From Roseicella sp. DB1501 (GTDB taxonomy: Bacteria > Pseudomonadota > Alphaproteobacteria > Acetobacterales > Acetobacteraceae): a DNA stretch of 64,000 bases. Positions 1-9,201 of the stretch are shown one piece after another (the first letter of the stretch is position 1; each line of letters begins with the position of its first letter). The translations under genes and the position numbers were made by a program. The stretch lies in the NCBI RefSeq assembly GCF_013112485.1, contig NZ_JABFHG010000014.1, positions 111,039-175,038 on the forward strand, given 5' to 3'. A model generated the notes under the pieces. It was not told where the DNA came from. It made no database searches and saw only the letters and a list, made by a program, of their open reading frames with translations.

Positions 1-148
1 GCTCGGCGCTGATGACCTCGATGCGGTTCGGGTACCAGTCGAGCCCGAGCTCGGCGCCGGCGAGTTCCTCGCAGGCGTCGTGGACCCGCATCAGCGTGTC
101 GAAATCCCAGTCGGCGCCCTCGTAGAGAAGGCGGCTCTCAGGCTTCAT
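1..148 (-). CDS. SpoVR family protein, N-terminal fragment (runs off window)
   Basis: Only the first 49 codons are in the window. They read MKPESRLLYEGADWDFDT and continue to a GLDWYPNRIEVISAE-like stretch, which is typical of the N-terminus of SpoVR/YcgB proteins. The gene follows yeaH and prkA on the same strand, the usual partners of this family. An alternative GTG start at 158-160 overlaps the yeaH stop codon (GTGA), so translation is probably coupled; the ATG at 146-148 is the first methionine. The biochemical role of SpoVR is not established. In enterobacteria the three genes are linked to the general stress and nitrogen-starvation response. Confidence 0.85.
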   Translation of the reverse strand, partial: MKPESRLLYEGADWDFDTLMRVHDACEELAGAELGLDWYPNRIEVISAE

Positions 149-156
149 GATGACGT

Positions 157-1461
157 TCACGCGCTGGCCCCCTCGGTCACGCCGCGCTTGGCGAAGAGCT
201 CCCGGAAGACCGGGAAGATCTCCCGCCGGTGGCGGACCTTCTTCATGGCGAGTGGCGCGCCGGCATTCACCAGCGCCTCATAGGTGCGCCAGAGATCGGT
301 CGGGCCGCGCGGGAAACCCGGGATGCCGTGCTCGCCCTCCCGGCCCACCTCGATATAGGCGTAGTACTGGCAGGCGGGCAGGATGGTATCCACCAGCAGC
401 CGCGCCGTCTTCTGGCTGTCCCCGGCGGCGTTGTCGCCGTCCGAGGCCTGGGCCGCGTAGATGTTCCACTCGTTCGGCGGGTAGCGATCCGCCACCACCT
501 TGCGCATTTCCTCGAGTGCGGTGGAGACCAGCGTGCCGCCGGTCTCGCGGCTGTGGAAGAAAGTCTCCTCATCCACCTCCGACGCCTCGTGCGTGTGGCG
601 GATGAAGACGATCTCCACATGCTTGTAGCGGCGCTGCAGGAAAATATAGAGCAGCGTGTAGAAGCGCTTGGCCAGATCCTTCATGTCCTCGGTCATGGAG
701 CCGGAGACATCCATGAGGCAGAACATGACCGCCTGGGCGACTGGCCGCGGCACCGGCTCGAAGCGCCGGTAGCGGACGTCGATCGGGTCGATGTAGGGGA
801 TGCGGCGGGTCCGCAGCAGCTGCCGCTCGAGCTCCGCTCGCAAGGCGAGCACCCGTTCGGCATGCTCGGGCTTGCCTTCGAGCGCGGCGATCTCCGCCTC
901 GAGCGCCTGCACCTCCTCCGGCTTCGGCCGCTTGAGGGCGATCCGCCGCGACAGGCTGTTCCGCATGGTGCGGGGCAGGGAGAGGTTGGCCGGGGAGCCG
1001 GAGACGGAATAGCCGGCCCGGTGCCAGGCCGGATCGGCGCCTTCGACCAGCCGCCGCTTGGCCATGTCGGGCAGTTCGAGGTCGTCGAGGAAGAGGGAGA
1101 GGAATTCCTCCCGGCTCAGGACGAAACGGAAGGCGTCCTCGCCGCCGCCATCGGTGGCGCCCTCCGAGCCGCCGCCGCCGCCGCCGCCCGGCGGGCGGGG
1201 GATCTCATCCCCCTCCCGGTATTCCTTGTTGCCGGGCAGGACGTGGTCGCGGATGCCGCCGGAGCCGAGATGGAAGCTGGGCTCGCGGATGCCGTGCAGG
1301 GGGATGCTGACCTCGCCCCCCTCATCGGCCGAACGGATGTCACGCTTGGCGGAGGCGTCCCGGACCGCCTCCTGCACCAGGGATTTCGCCCGACGCAGGA
1401 AGCGCTGCCGGTTGGGAAGGCTCTTGCCGCTTGGATTGAGGCGGCGATCCAGGATCTGCAT
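157..1461 (-). CDS. yeaH: YeaH/DUF444 family protein with von Willebrand factor A-like domain
   Basis: The 434-residue protein matches YeaH/DUF444 in length and layout. It has a basic N-terminus, a glycine-rich linker near residues 90-105 (a run of consecutive glycines) and a C-terminal VWA-like domain. The metal-binding MIDAS motif DVSGSM lies near residue 250, and FIRHTHEASEVDEETFF follows. It sits between prkA (27-bp gap upstream) and spoVR (overlapping), so the three form one operon. YeaH is taken to work with the PrkA kinase; its molecular activity is unknown. Confidence 0.9.
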   Translation of the reverse strand: MQILDRRLNPSGKSLPNRQRFLRRAKSLVQEAVRDASAKRDIRSADEGGEVSIPLHGIREPSFHLGSGGIRDHVLPGNKEYREGDEIPRPPGGGGGGGSEGATDGGGEDAFRFVLSREEFLSLFLDDLELPDMAKRRLVEGADPAWHRAGYSVSGSPANLSLPRTMRNSLSRRIALKRPKPEEVQALEAEIAALEGKPEHAERVLALRAELERQLLRTRRIPYIDPIDVRYRRFEPVPRPVAQAVMFCLMDVSGSMTEDMKDLAKRFYTLLYIFLQRRYKHVEIVFIRHTHEASEVDEETFFHSRETGGTLVSTALEEMRKVVADRYPPNEWNIYAAQASDGDNAAGDSQKTARLLVDTILPACQYYAYIEVGREGEHGIPGFPRGPTDLWRTYEALVNAGAPLAMKKVRHRREIFPVFRELFAKRGVTEGASA

Positions 1462-1488
1462 ACAGCGGCCTGCCTTCGGGTTGTCGGG

Positions 1489-3435
1489 CTAGCCGGCCTG
1501 CTTGACGCGCATGTACCACTCCACCAGCCGGCGCACCTGCCTCTCAGTATAGCCGCGAGCGGTCATCCGAGCCACGAATTCACCGTGTTTCTTCTCGGTG
1601 TCGCCGTCCTTCTTCGAGCCGAAGCTGATCACCGGCAACAGGTCCTCCACCTGGCTGAACATGCGCCGCTCAATCACCTCCCGGATCTTCTCATAGGAGG
1701 TCCAGGAGGGGTTCTTCCCGCCCCGATTGGCCCGCGCCCGAAGGGCGAATTTCACCACCTCGTTGCGGAAATCCTTAGGATTGGCGATGCCGGCCGGCTT
1801 CTCGACCTTGGTGAGCTCCTGGTTCAGCAGCTCCCGGTTCATCATCTGGCCGGTATCGGGATCCTTGAAGTCCATGTCCTCGACCCAAGCATCGGCATAG
1901 GCCACGTAGCGGTCGAAGAGGTTCTGGCCGTAGTCGTTGTAGGATTCGAGATAGGCCTTCTGGATCTCGTTGCCGATGAACTCGGCATAGCGCGGCGCCA
2001 ACTCGCCCTTGATGAACTCGAGGTAGCGCTTCTCGGTTTCGTCCGGCAGCTGCTCGCGCCGGATCGACTGTTCCAGCACGTACATCAGGTGGACGGGATC
2101 GGCTGCGATCTCGGTCGTGTCGTAGTTGAAGGTCGCGGCCAGCACCTTGAAGGCGAAGCGGGTGGAGGCGCCGTCCATGCCCTCATCCGGCCCGGCCGAG
2201 TCGCGGTACTCCTGCACCGTCTTCGCCCGCGGATCGGTCTCCTTCAGGCTCTCGCCGTCATAGACCCGCATCTTGGCGTAGAGGTTGGAGTTCTCGTGCT
2301 TGCGCAGGCGCGAGAGCACGCTGAAGCGGGCCAACATCTCGAGCGTCGCCGGCGCGCAGGGCGCCGAGGAGAGCTCGGAGCTGCGGACCAGCTTGTCGTA
2401 GATCCTTTGCTCCTCCGTCACCCGCAGGCAGTAGGGAACCTTGATGACGTAGATGCGGTCGATGAAGGCTTCGTTGTTCTTGTTGTTCTTGAAGCTCTGC
2501 CACTCCGCCTCGTTGCTGTGCGCCATGATGATCCCCTGGAAGGGGATGGCGCCGATATTCTCCGTACCGATGTAGTTGCCTTCCTGCGTCGCCGTCAGCA
2601 GCGGGTGCAGCATCTTGATCGGCGCCTTGAACATCTCGACGAATTCGAGGATGCCCTGGTTGGCGCGGTTCAGCCCGCCCGAGAAGCTGTAGGCATCCGG
2701 GTCGTTCTGGCCGTACATCTCGAGCTTGCGGATATCGACCTTGCCGACCAGCGAGGAAATGTCCTGGTTGTTCTCGTCGCCCGGCTCGGTCTTGGCAACG
2801 GCGATCTGCCGCAGCCGGCTGGGCCGCACCTTCACCACCCGGAATTTCGAGATGTCGCCGCCGAACTCGTCGAGACGCTTGAGCGCCCAGGGGCTCATCA
2901 GCCCGGTGAGCCGCCGGCGCGGGATGCCATAGCGGTCCTCGAGCATGCCGCCGAGCCGCTCCGGATCGAACAGGCCAAGAGGGCTCTCGAAGACCGGGCT
3001 CATCTGGTCACCGGCCTTCAACACGTAGACCGGCTCCTGCTCCATCAGCGCCTTCAGACGCTCGGCGAGGGAGGACTTGCCGCCGCCGACCGGCCCGAGC
3101 AGGTAGAGGATCTGCTTGCGCTCCTCGAGCCCCTGCGCGGCGTGGCGGAAGAAGCCCACGATCCGCTCGATCGTGTCCTCCATACCGAAGAACTCGGAGA
3201 AGGCCGGATAGATCCGGATAGTGCGGTTGAGGAAGATCCGCCCGAGGCGGGCATCCTTCGCGGTGTCCACGACCTCCGGCTCACCGATCGCCTTGAGGAT
3301 GCGTTCGGGAGCGGAAGCGTAGCAGCCCGGATCGGATTTGCAGGCCTCGAGAAACTCGGAAATCGACATGTCCGATTCCCGGCGGGCTTCATAGGCCCGT
3401 GCGTAATCGGCGAAGATGTCCTGCATGGTGTCCAT
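1489..3435 (-). CDS. prkA: PrkA family serine protein kinase
   Basis: The 648-residue protein is a full-length PrkA/YeaG homologue. An N-terminal AAA-type domain carries a Walker A motif, GPVGGGKS, at residues 114-121, followed by RLKALMEQEPVYVLKAG. The conserved PrkA stretches SGGLNRANQGILEFVEMFKA and MAHSNEAEWQSF are present, and the C-terminal kinase-like region is complete. PrkA proteins are serine kinases of stress and stationary-phase regulation; some also show AAA protease activity. It is the first gene of the prkA-yeaH-spoVR operon, so the promoter should lie in the 3436-4052 intergenic region. A second in-frame ATG at codon 4 leaves a small doubt about the start. Confidence 0.93.
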   Translation of the reverse strand: MDTMQDIFADYARAYEARRESDMSISEFLEACKSDPGCYASAPERILKAIGEPEVVDTAKDARLGRIFLNRTIRIYPAFSEFFGMEDTIERIVGFFRHAAQGLEERKQILYLLGPVGGGKSSLAERLKALMEQEPVYVLKAGDQMSPVFESPLGLFDPERLGGMLEDRYGIPRRRLTGLMSPWALKRLDEFGGDISKFRVVKVRPSRLRQIAVAKTEPGDENNQDISSLVGKVDIRKLEMYGQNDPDAYSFSGGLNRANQGILEFVEMFKAPIKMLHPLLTATQEGNYIGTENIGAIPFQGIIMAHSNEAEWQSFKNNKNNEAFIDRIYVIKVPYCLRVTEEQRIYDKLVRSSELSSAPCAPATLEMLARFSVLSRLRKHENSNLYAKMRVYDGESLKETDPRAKTVQEYRDSAGPDEGMDGASTRFAFKVLAATFNYDTTEIAADPVHLMYVLEQSIRREQLPDETEKRYLEFIKGELAPRYAEFIGNEIQKAYLESYNDYGQNLFDRYVAYADAWVEDMDFKDPDTGQMMNRELLNQELTKVEKPAGIANPKDFRNEVVKFALRARANRGGKNPSWTSYEKIREVIERRMFSQVEDLLPVISFGSKKDGDTEKKHGEFVARMTARGYTERQVRRLVEWYMRVKQAG

Positions 3436-4052
3436 CGGCGGCCCCTGGAAGTGCTGCCACGAATGCGCAACGCCGGTAGCATGGGCTTTGCCAAGGCAGA
3501 TTGCGGTAAACTTTTATTGCTGCGCCGCAGTGTGGCGTTGTAGTCCGTAAATCATGTTGTCCTGATAGCGCGGATCGCAAGCCCGGTCCTGTTGTTGGCC
3601 ACGAAGCTGTCAAATCACGCACCGGAACGCTGCGGCTCGACACAATATGCCGAACCGACTCCTTGTGAATCGCTTCATGGAGGCCCGAAACAAAGACTTG
3701 TCCATGTTTGAGGCATGGTGTGCCTGTCTCCGCAGCGTCTCGTCAGCCGGTTACAATCTCTGCTGCACCCAAGGGATCCTTGGCCCGCCACGCAGGTGCA
3801 ATCTGTGATGAGCTGCGCTAAATGGTAAAGTTTAGCCCCTTGCAGGCGGCTCGACTCGGCCAGCAGCGCCAGTGAATACGATTCGCCGGGCTGGCGATGG
3901 CGAGAAGGTTAATCAGGCCGGAATTTCAAGCCTGCCGGGCGCGCATCGGCGCCCGGCGGCCCTGCCTGTTTCCTGGGCACAGGGTCCTTCGCTCTTGGCT
4001 CCCGGGCAGCGGCGCGCCGGACGCCGGCCGCCCGGGCAACGTCATCCTCGCC
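3436..4052. other. Intergenic region upstream of prkA, no gene recognised
   Basis: This 617-bp gap lies between the prkA start and the convergent end of the SDR gene. It has lower GC than its surroundings around 3480-3870 and should hold the prkA operon promoter on the minus strand, but I cannot pick out a convincing -35/-10 or sigma-54 site. A 43-codon ORF starting at 3675 (ATG with no clear ribosome binding site) resembles nothing I know and was not called. Confidence 0.5.
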
Positions 4053-4844
4053 TCATTCCTCGCTGTTCGGCGGCGCGCCCGCCAGCACCCCGCCATCGAT
4101 GACCATGCTCTGGCCGGTCATGAAGCTGCCGGCGGGGCTGGCGAGGAAGACGGCGGCGCCCGCGATCTCGTCCGGCTCGCCGATCCGCTTCAGCGGGGTG
4201 TCCCGGGTCCGCTTCTTGTAGTTGACCGGATCCTCCCAGAGCGCCCGCGCGAAATCGGTGCGGACCAGCCCCGGGGCGATGCAGTTCACCCGGATGTTCT
4301 TCGGTCCCCACTCGCAGGCAAGGTTGCGGGCGAGCTGCAGGTCGGCCGCCTTGGTGATGGCGTAGGCGCCGAGATTGGTGGAGCCGCGATAGCCGCCGAT
4401 CGAGCTGACGATGACGATGGCGCCGCCGCCGCGCGCCTCCATCGAGGGGATGCACATATGGCTCAGCCACATGTTCGACTTCACGTTGGTCGCCATCATC
4501 TTGTCGAAGATGTCGTCCGGGATGCCCATGGCGGGCCCGAAATGCGGGTTGATCGCCGCGTTGCAGACCAGGATGTCCACCCCGCCGTAACGGCGCATGG
4601 TCTCCTCGGCGAGCGCCTGCAGCTCGGGCTTGCGGCCGATATTGCAGGCGAAGGCGAAGGCTTCGCCGCCCTTCGCCGCGATGCCGTCGACCACTGCCTG
4701 GCAGGCATCGAGCTTGCGGGAGGAGACCACCACCTTGGCGCCATGCTCGGCCATGCGCTCGGCGATCGCGCGGCCGATCCCACGGCTGCCGCCGGTGACG
4801 ATCGCCACCTTGCCGGAAAGGTCGAACAGGGATGATCCGGGCAT
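4053..4844 (-). CDS. Short-chain dehydrogenase/reductase (SDR), classical type
   Basis: This NAD(P)-dependent oxidoreductase has the classical SDR marks, numbered from the chosen start: cofactor motif TGGSRGIG at residues 17-24, an NAA motif near 95-97, catalytic serines at 147-148, and YAITK with Tyr161 and Lys165. IRVNCIAPGLVRTDF follows, as in FabG-like enzymes, and the length (263 residues) is typical. The start at 4844 is preceded by AGAGGAAA at good spacing; the open frame extends 20 codons further without support. The substrate cannot be told from sequence. The gene is monocistronic and diverges from the phosphatase gene across a large inverted repeat. Confidence 0.88.
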   Translation of the reverse strand: MPGSSLFDLSGKVAIVTGGSRGIGRAIAERMAEHGAKVVVSSRKLDACQAVVDGIAAKGGEAFAFACNIGRKPELQALAEETMRRYGGVDILVCNAAINPHFGPAMGIPDDIFDKMMATNVKSNMWLSHMCIPSMEARGGGAIVIVSSIGGYRGSTNLGAYAITKAADLQLARNLACEWGPKNIRVNCIAPGLVRTDFARALWEDPVNYKKRTRDTPLKRIGEPDEIAGAAVFLASPAGSFMTGQSMVIDGGVLAGAPPNSEE

Positions 4845-4888
4845 GCTGCGTTTCCTCTGTCTTGTGCCGCGCTGAGTCTCCGCAGCCC

Positions 4889-4969
4889 ATCCGGCCGGCG
4901 TCAACCCGGGGGCGGCGCGGACCGGCCGCTCGACCGCATCCGCCGCCCCCGGGTTGACGCCGGCCGGAT
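4889..4969. repeat. Perfect 29-bp inverted repeat between divergent genes
   Basis: The arm 4889-4917 is the exact reverse complement of 4941-4969, with a 23-nt spacer. Each arm contains GGCGTCAACCCGGGGGCGGC. The repeat lies between the start of the SDR gene (4844, minus) and that of the phosphatase gene (5024, plus). As RNA or cruciform DNA it would form a very stable hairpin. It has no T-run, and it is upstream of both genes rather than downstream. Confidence 0.9.
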
Positions 4970-5023
4970 TTCCCTCGCGCCGGAACTGCTTTAGAGCGGG
5001 CCGGGCCCCGGCGCGGCCGCCCG

Positions 5024-5809
5024 ATGCCGGCGGAGCGAGGGGAGATGCCGATCGTGAGCAGCACCGCAGAGGACCAGCCGCAGGCCGTCGCCCTGGAGGG
5101 CGCCTCCAACCTCCGCGACCTCGGCGGCTGGCCGGTGACGGATGGGCGGCGCGTGCGGCACGGGCTGATCTACCGCTCGGCCAGCCTCGCCAACCTCACT
5201 GAGGCTGACCAGGCCCGCGTCGCCGCGCTTGGCCTGCGCACCGTCTGCGACCTGCGCGGCGAGCGCGAGGCGGCGCTCCGTCCCTCGCGCCTCCCGCCCG
5301 GCGCCGAGCGGGTGCATCTGCCGATCGAGCCCACGGTCGGCGCCTCGCTGCGCGACCTGCTGCACCGCGAGGAGGCGACCGGCGAGGATGTCGTCTCGCT
5401 GCTGCGCCGCGCCTATCTCGACTATCTCGGCCGCTTCATCGGCGTCTACCGGCAGGTCTTCGCCCTGCTGCTCGAGCCGGGGCGGCAGGCGCTGCTCTTC
5501 CACTGCTCGGCCGGGAAGGACCGCACCGGCGTCGGCGCGGCGCTGATCCTCACCGCCCTCGGCGCCAGCCGGCAGACGGTGCTGGAGGATTACCGCGCCA
5601 CCGACCGGCTGTGGCGGCGCGACCATTCGCTGCCGGAGGGCACGCCGAAGCCGCTTGCCGATGCGCTGCTCTCGACCCATCCCGAGCTGCTGGAGGAGAC
5701 GCTCGACCGGGCGATCGCGGCGCATGATGGGCTGCCGCTGCTGCTCGAGCAGGGGCTTGGCCTCGACGCCGCGCGGCTGCGGGCGCTGCGCGACGCCTAT
5801 CTGGAATAG
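5024..5809 (+). CDS. Tyrosine-protein phosphatase family (Y_phosphatase3-like)
   Basis: The 261-residue protein has the Cys-based phosphatase signature HCSAGKDRTG at residues 160-169 (CX5R with nucleophile Cys161 and Arg167). The N-terminal stretch NLRDLGGWPVTDGRRVRHGLIYRSA is typical of the bacterial family that includes MptpB-like lipid/tyrosine phosphatases, and CDLRGEREA follows. The substrate is unknown. The start is uncertain: ATG 5024, ATG 5045 and GTG 5054 are all in frame, and the purine-rich GAGGGGAG just before 5045 fits the GTG at 5054 best by spacing. The gene stands alone between the 29-bp inverted repeat and a convergent carboxylase gene. Confidence 0.88.
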   Translation: MPAERGEMPIVSSTAEDQPQAVALEGASNLRDLGGWPVTDGRRVRHGLIYRSASLANLTEADQARVAALGLRTVCDLRGEREAALRPSRLPPGAERVHLPIEPTVGASLRDLLHREEATGEDVVSLLRRAYLDYLGRFIGVYRQVFALLLEPGRQALLFHCSAGKDRTGVGAALILTALGASRQTVLEDYRATDRLWRRDHSLPEGTPKPLADALLSTHPELLEETLDRAIAAHDGLPLLLEQGLGLDAARLRALRDAYLE

Positions 5810-5841
5810 GCGGCCGCCCCGCTGCCCCCAGGGCCGATGCC

Positions 5842-7401
5842 TCAAGGCCGCATGCCATGCGTCCGCTGGCCGGGCTCGAGCACCCGCTCCGCCAGCCCCG
5901 CGAATTCGCAGAGCAGCCGCCGCGTCTGCCGCGGATCGATGATCTCCTCCACCCAGAAGGCCTCGGCCGTGCGGAGCGGCGAGCGGAGCTGCTGCAGCCG
6001 CGCCTCGATCTCGGCAAGCGCTGCCGCGCGATCATCGGCGGCATCGAGATCGGCGCGGTAGGCGGCCTCGATCCCGCCTTCCAGCGGCAGGCTGCCCCAG
6101 CGGGCCGAGGGCCAAGCATAGCGCACCGAATAGCGGCTGGCCGGCTGGTGCACCACGCCGGCGACGCCGAAGGCGTTGCGCAGGATCACCGTGCACCAGG
6201 GCACGGTCGTCTGGTTCACCGCCGCCATGGCCCGCACGCCCCAGCGGATCGTGGCGCGCTGCTCCGCCTCCAGCCCGATCATGAAGCCCGGGCAGTCCAT
6301 CAGGTAGACCACCGGCAGGTGGAAGGTCTCGGCGAGGTCGACGAAGCGGGTCACCTTGGCGCAGGCATCCGCCGTCCAGGAGCCGGCATAGAACATCGGG
6401 TCGCTGGCCAGCACGGCGACCGGCATGCCCCCCAGCCGCGCCAGGCAGGTGACGACCGAGCGGCCGAAATACCGGCCCGTCTCAAAGACCGAGCCGCGAT
6501 CCATCAGCCCCTCGATGATCGGCCGGATGCGATAGGGCTTGCGGATGTCGCGTGGGATCACCGAGAGCCAGGATTCCTCCGTCCGCGCCGGATCGTCTTC
6601 CGAGGGCAGGCGCCGCGGCAGCTCCCAGACCGAGGCGGGCAGGTAGCTGAGGAAGCGGCGGGCGGCGGCGAAGGCCTCCTCCTCGCTGTCCACCGCATGG
6701 TCGACGGCGCCGGCCCGGCACTGGATCTCCCAGCCGCCGAGCTCGGCCTTGGAGAGGTTGTTGCCGAGCGCGTTCACCACCGGCGGCCCGGCGACGAACA
6801 TCGCGCTCGTCTCCTTGGTCATGACCGAGAAATGCGTCGCCGCCAGCCGCGCCGCGCCGAGCCCGGCGACCGAGCCGAGGCCGAGCCCGACCACCGGCAC
6901 GCGGGCGAGGTTGTCGCCGGTATGGTGATAGAGCCAGGTGCCGCCGACGCCACCCGGCAGGTTGGCCCGCCCGGTGGTCTCGATCGTTTTCACCGAGCCG
7001 CCGCCCCCCGAGCCCTCGATGATGCGGATGATCGGCAGGCGGAGATCCGCCGCCATCCGCTCCGCCATGATCGGCTTCTCCTTGATGGTGGCATCGGCGC
7101 TGCCGCCGCGGACGGTGAAGTCGTCGCCCACCACCACGACCGGCCTCCCGTCCACCAGCCCGCGGCCCATGACGCAGTTGGAGGGGGTGAAGCCGGTGAG
7201 CTGGCCGTCCGGCCCGTACTGGCCTCGCCCGGCGATGGCGCCGATCTCGTGGAAGCTGCCGGGATCGACCATGCCGTCGATCCGCTCGCGCACCGTCAGC
7301 CGACCGCCATCGTGCTGGCGCTTCACCTTGTCCGGCCCGCCCATGGCCTCCGCCATGGCCTGCCGCCGCGCGAGCTCGTCCAGTTCGGGCTGCCAGCTCA
7401 T
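5842..7401 (-). CDS. Acyl-CoA carboxylase carboxyltransferase (beta) subunit
   Basis: The 519-residue protein has the length and two-domain crotonase-like layout of biotin-dependent acyl-CoA carboxylase beta subunits (propionyl-, methylcrotonyl- or geranyl-type). Recognisable stretches are KRQHDGGRLTVRERID near the N-terminus, SGGGGSVKT around 130, and the C-terminal-half motifs VYLMDCPGFMIGLEAE and RNAFGVAGV. It transfers carboxyl from carboxybiotin to an acyl-CoA. No biotin carboxylase subunit lies next to it, so the substrate is open. The divergent thiolase gene (start 7509) suggests a fatty-acid or branched acyl-CoA degradation setting. Confidence 0.87.
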   Translation of the reverse strand: MSWQPELDELARRQAMAEAMGGPDKVKRQHDGGRLTVRERIDGMVDPGSFHEIGAIAGRGQYGPDGQLTGFTPSNCVMGRGLVDGRPVVVVGDDFTVRGGSADATIKEKPIMAERMAADLRLPIIRIIEGSGGGGSVKTIETTGRANLPGGVGGTWLYHHTGDNLARVPVVGLGLGSVAGLGAARLAATHFSVMTKETSAMFVAGPPVVNALGNNLSKAELGGWEIQCRAGAVDHAVDSEEEAFAAARRFLSYLPASVWELPRRLPSEDDPARTEESWLSVIPRDIRKPYRIRPIIEGLMDRGSVFETGRYFGRSVVTCLARLGGMPVAVLASDPMFYAGSWTADACAKVTRFVDLAETFHLPVVYLMDCPGFMIGLEAEQRATIRWGVRAMAAVNQTTVPWCTVILRNAFGVAGVVHQPASRYSVRYAWPSARWGSLPLEGGIEAAYRADLDAADDRAAALAEIEARLQQLRSPLRTAEAFWVEEIIDPRQTRRLLCEFAGLAERVLEPGQRTHGMRP

Positions 7402-7508
7402 CCGTTCGCTCCCTATCGGTTCGGGCGGAGTTGAGCATGCGACGGGGCAGGGCGGTAGCCGGCAGCGGCCGGGCCGCCTATCTTCGGGGCAACTGCACGG
7501 AGGAACTC

Positions 7509-8699
7509 ATGCCCGCCCCCACCATGGCTGCGCCCGAGGCCTGCATCGTCGGCTGGGCCCATACCCCCTTCGGCAAGGCCGAGGAGCCGGATCTCGAGAG
7601 CCTGCTCGCCCGAGTCGGCCGCGCCGCCATCGAGGATGCCGGGATCTCGCCCGCCGAGATCGATGCCGGCTTCGTCGGCGTCTTCGGGGAGGGCTTCACC
7701 AACCAGGGCTTCCCGAGCTCGCTGATCCTGCAATCGGTCCCGGAACTCCGGTTCAAGCCGATCACCCGCTACGAGAATGCCTGCGCGACGGGCACCGCCG
7801 CGATCCACGGCGCGCTGGACTTCCTGGCGGCGAGGCGCGGCCGCTTCGCCCTGGTGCTGGGCGCCGAGAAGATGACGGCGACGCCGGGCCCGCAGGTCGG
7901 CGAGATCCTGCTGAACGCCAGCTACCGCAAGACCGAGCAGGACATCCGGGGCGGCTTCGCCGGCGTCTTCGGCCGCATTGCCGAGGCCTACTTCCAGCGC
8001 CATGGCGACCAGTCCGACGCGCTGGCGGCGATCGCCGCGAAGAATCACAAGAACGGCGTCGACAACCCCTGGGCGCAGATGCGCAAGGATCTCGGCTTCG
8101 CCTTCTGCCGCGCCGAGAGCGAGAAGAACCCCTTCGTCGCCCCGCCGCTGAAGCGGACCGATTGCAGCCTGGTCTCGGACGGCGCCGCGGCGCTGGTCAT
8201 CACCGATGCCGAGACCGCGAAGGCAATGCAGAAGGCGGTGCGCTTCCGCGCCGCGGTGCAGGTGAACGACTTCTTGCCCATCGCCGCGCGCGACATCACC
8301 CGCTTCGAGGGGCCGCGCGAGGCCTGGACGCGGGCGCTCGACCAGGCGGGGCTCGGGGCAGTCACCGACCTCTCCTTCGTCGAGACGCATGACTGCTTCA
8401 CCATCGCCGAGCTGCTGGAATACGAGGCGATGGGCCTCACGTCCGAGGGGCAGGGCGCCCGGGCGGCGCTGGAGGGCTGGACGGCCGCCGACGGCCGGCT
8501 GCCGGTGAACCGCTCGGGCGGGCTGAAGTCGAAGGGCCATCCGATCGGCGCCACCGGCATCTCCATGCATGTGTTGACCGCCATGCAGCTCACCGGCACG
8601 GCCGGGGCGATGCAACTCCCGAAGGCGGAAATCGGTGGCATCTTCAACATGGGCGGCGCCGCCGTCGCCAATTACGTCTCCATCCTCGAGCGCGCCTGA
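7509..8699 (+). CDS. Thiolase family protein (acetyl-CoA acetyltransferase-like, SCP-x type)
   Basis: The 396-residue protein has the thiolase-fold signatures of the SCP-x-like branch: ENACATGTAAIHGA with the nucleophilic Cys, VETHDCFTIAELLEYE, and KSKGHPIGATG near the C-terminus. It would cleave or form 3-ketoacyl-CoA, but the substrate is unknown. The start at 7509 has GGAGG six bases upstream; the open frame extends 26 codons upstream without a ribosome binding site. Divergent from the acyl-CoA carboxylase gene, so the two may share regulation. cutA follows on the same strand. Confidence 0.88.
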   Translation: MPAPTMAAPEACIVGWAHTPFGKAEEPDLESLLARVGRAAIEDAGISPAEIDAGFVGVFGEGFTNQGFPSSLILQSVPELRFKPITRYENACATGTAAIHGALDFLAARRGRFALVLGAEKMTATPGPQVGEILLNASYRKTEQDIRGGFAGVFGRIAEAYFQRHGDQSDALAAIAAKNHKNGVDNPWAQMRKDLGFAFCRAESEKNPFVAPPLKRTDCSLVSDGAAALVITDAETAKAMQKAVRFRAAVQVNDFLPIAARDITRFEGPREAWTRALDQAGLGAVTDLSFVETHDCFTIAELLEYEAMGLTSEGQGARAALEGWTAADGRLPVNRSGGLKSKGHPIGATGISMHVLTAMQLTGTAGAMQLPKAEIGGIFNMGGAAVANYVSILERA

Positions 8700-8726
8700 T
8701 CAGGGAGACCAGGGGCAGGGCGGCCG

Positions 8727-9056
8727 ATGGGCGAGACGGCATACTGGGTCTATGTGACGGCCGCCGACGAGGTGGAGGCGCGCGCGATCGGCCGTGCCCT
8801 GGTCGAGGAGCGGCTCGCCGCCTGCGTCAACCTGCTGCCCGGCCACCGGTCGATCTACCGCTGGCAGGGCGAGGTGCGGGAGGAGGCGGAGGCCGCCTTC
8901 GTGGCCAAGACCACCGCCGCCCGCTTCGCCGCGCTCAGCGCCCGCATCCGCGATTTGCACAGCTACGAGACGCCGGCGATCCTGGCGCTGCCGGCCGTGG
9001 CGGGCGATGCCGCCTTCCTCGACTGGCTCCGTCGGGAGACGACGGAGCCGGGCTGA
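8727..9056 (+). CDS. cutA: Divalent-cation tolerance protein CutA
   Basis: The 109-residue protein is the normal CutA1 size. It has YVTAADEVEARAIGRALVEERLAACVNLLPGHRSIYRWQG at the front and SYETPAILALP in the second half, both family hallmarks. CutA forms a ferredoxin-like trimer. It was linked to copper tolerance in Escherichia coli, but its real role is unclear. It begins 27 bp after the thiolase stop and could be cotranscribed with it. Confidence 0.93.
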   Translation: MGETAYWVYVTAADEVEARAIGRALVEERLAACVNLLPGHRSIYRWQGEVREEAEAAFVAKTTAARFAALSARIRDLHSYETPAILALPAVAGDAAFLDWLRRETTEPG

Positions 9057-9201
9057 CAGGTGGTGGAACCGCGTCAGCCCCAGCCGGTTGAGGGGCGCTG
9101 ACGCAACCCTGGTGCGGCACCGACCAGGGGAAGGAAGACCTGACGCCGGCGGGCCCGGTCGGCCTGCTGACGAGCGCCGGCTAGGAGGAGTGAGAGGCCG
9201 C

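Noticed and set aside
229..3543. 1104-codon plus-strand open frame opposite yeaH and prkA
   Set aside because: Antisense shadow caused by high GC third positions; the minus-strand proteins have clear family motifs and this one has none.
3675..3809. 43-codon frame upstream of prkA
   Set aside because: No ribosome binding site and no recognisable sequence; probably chance.
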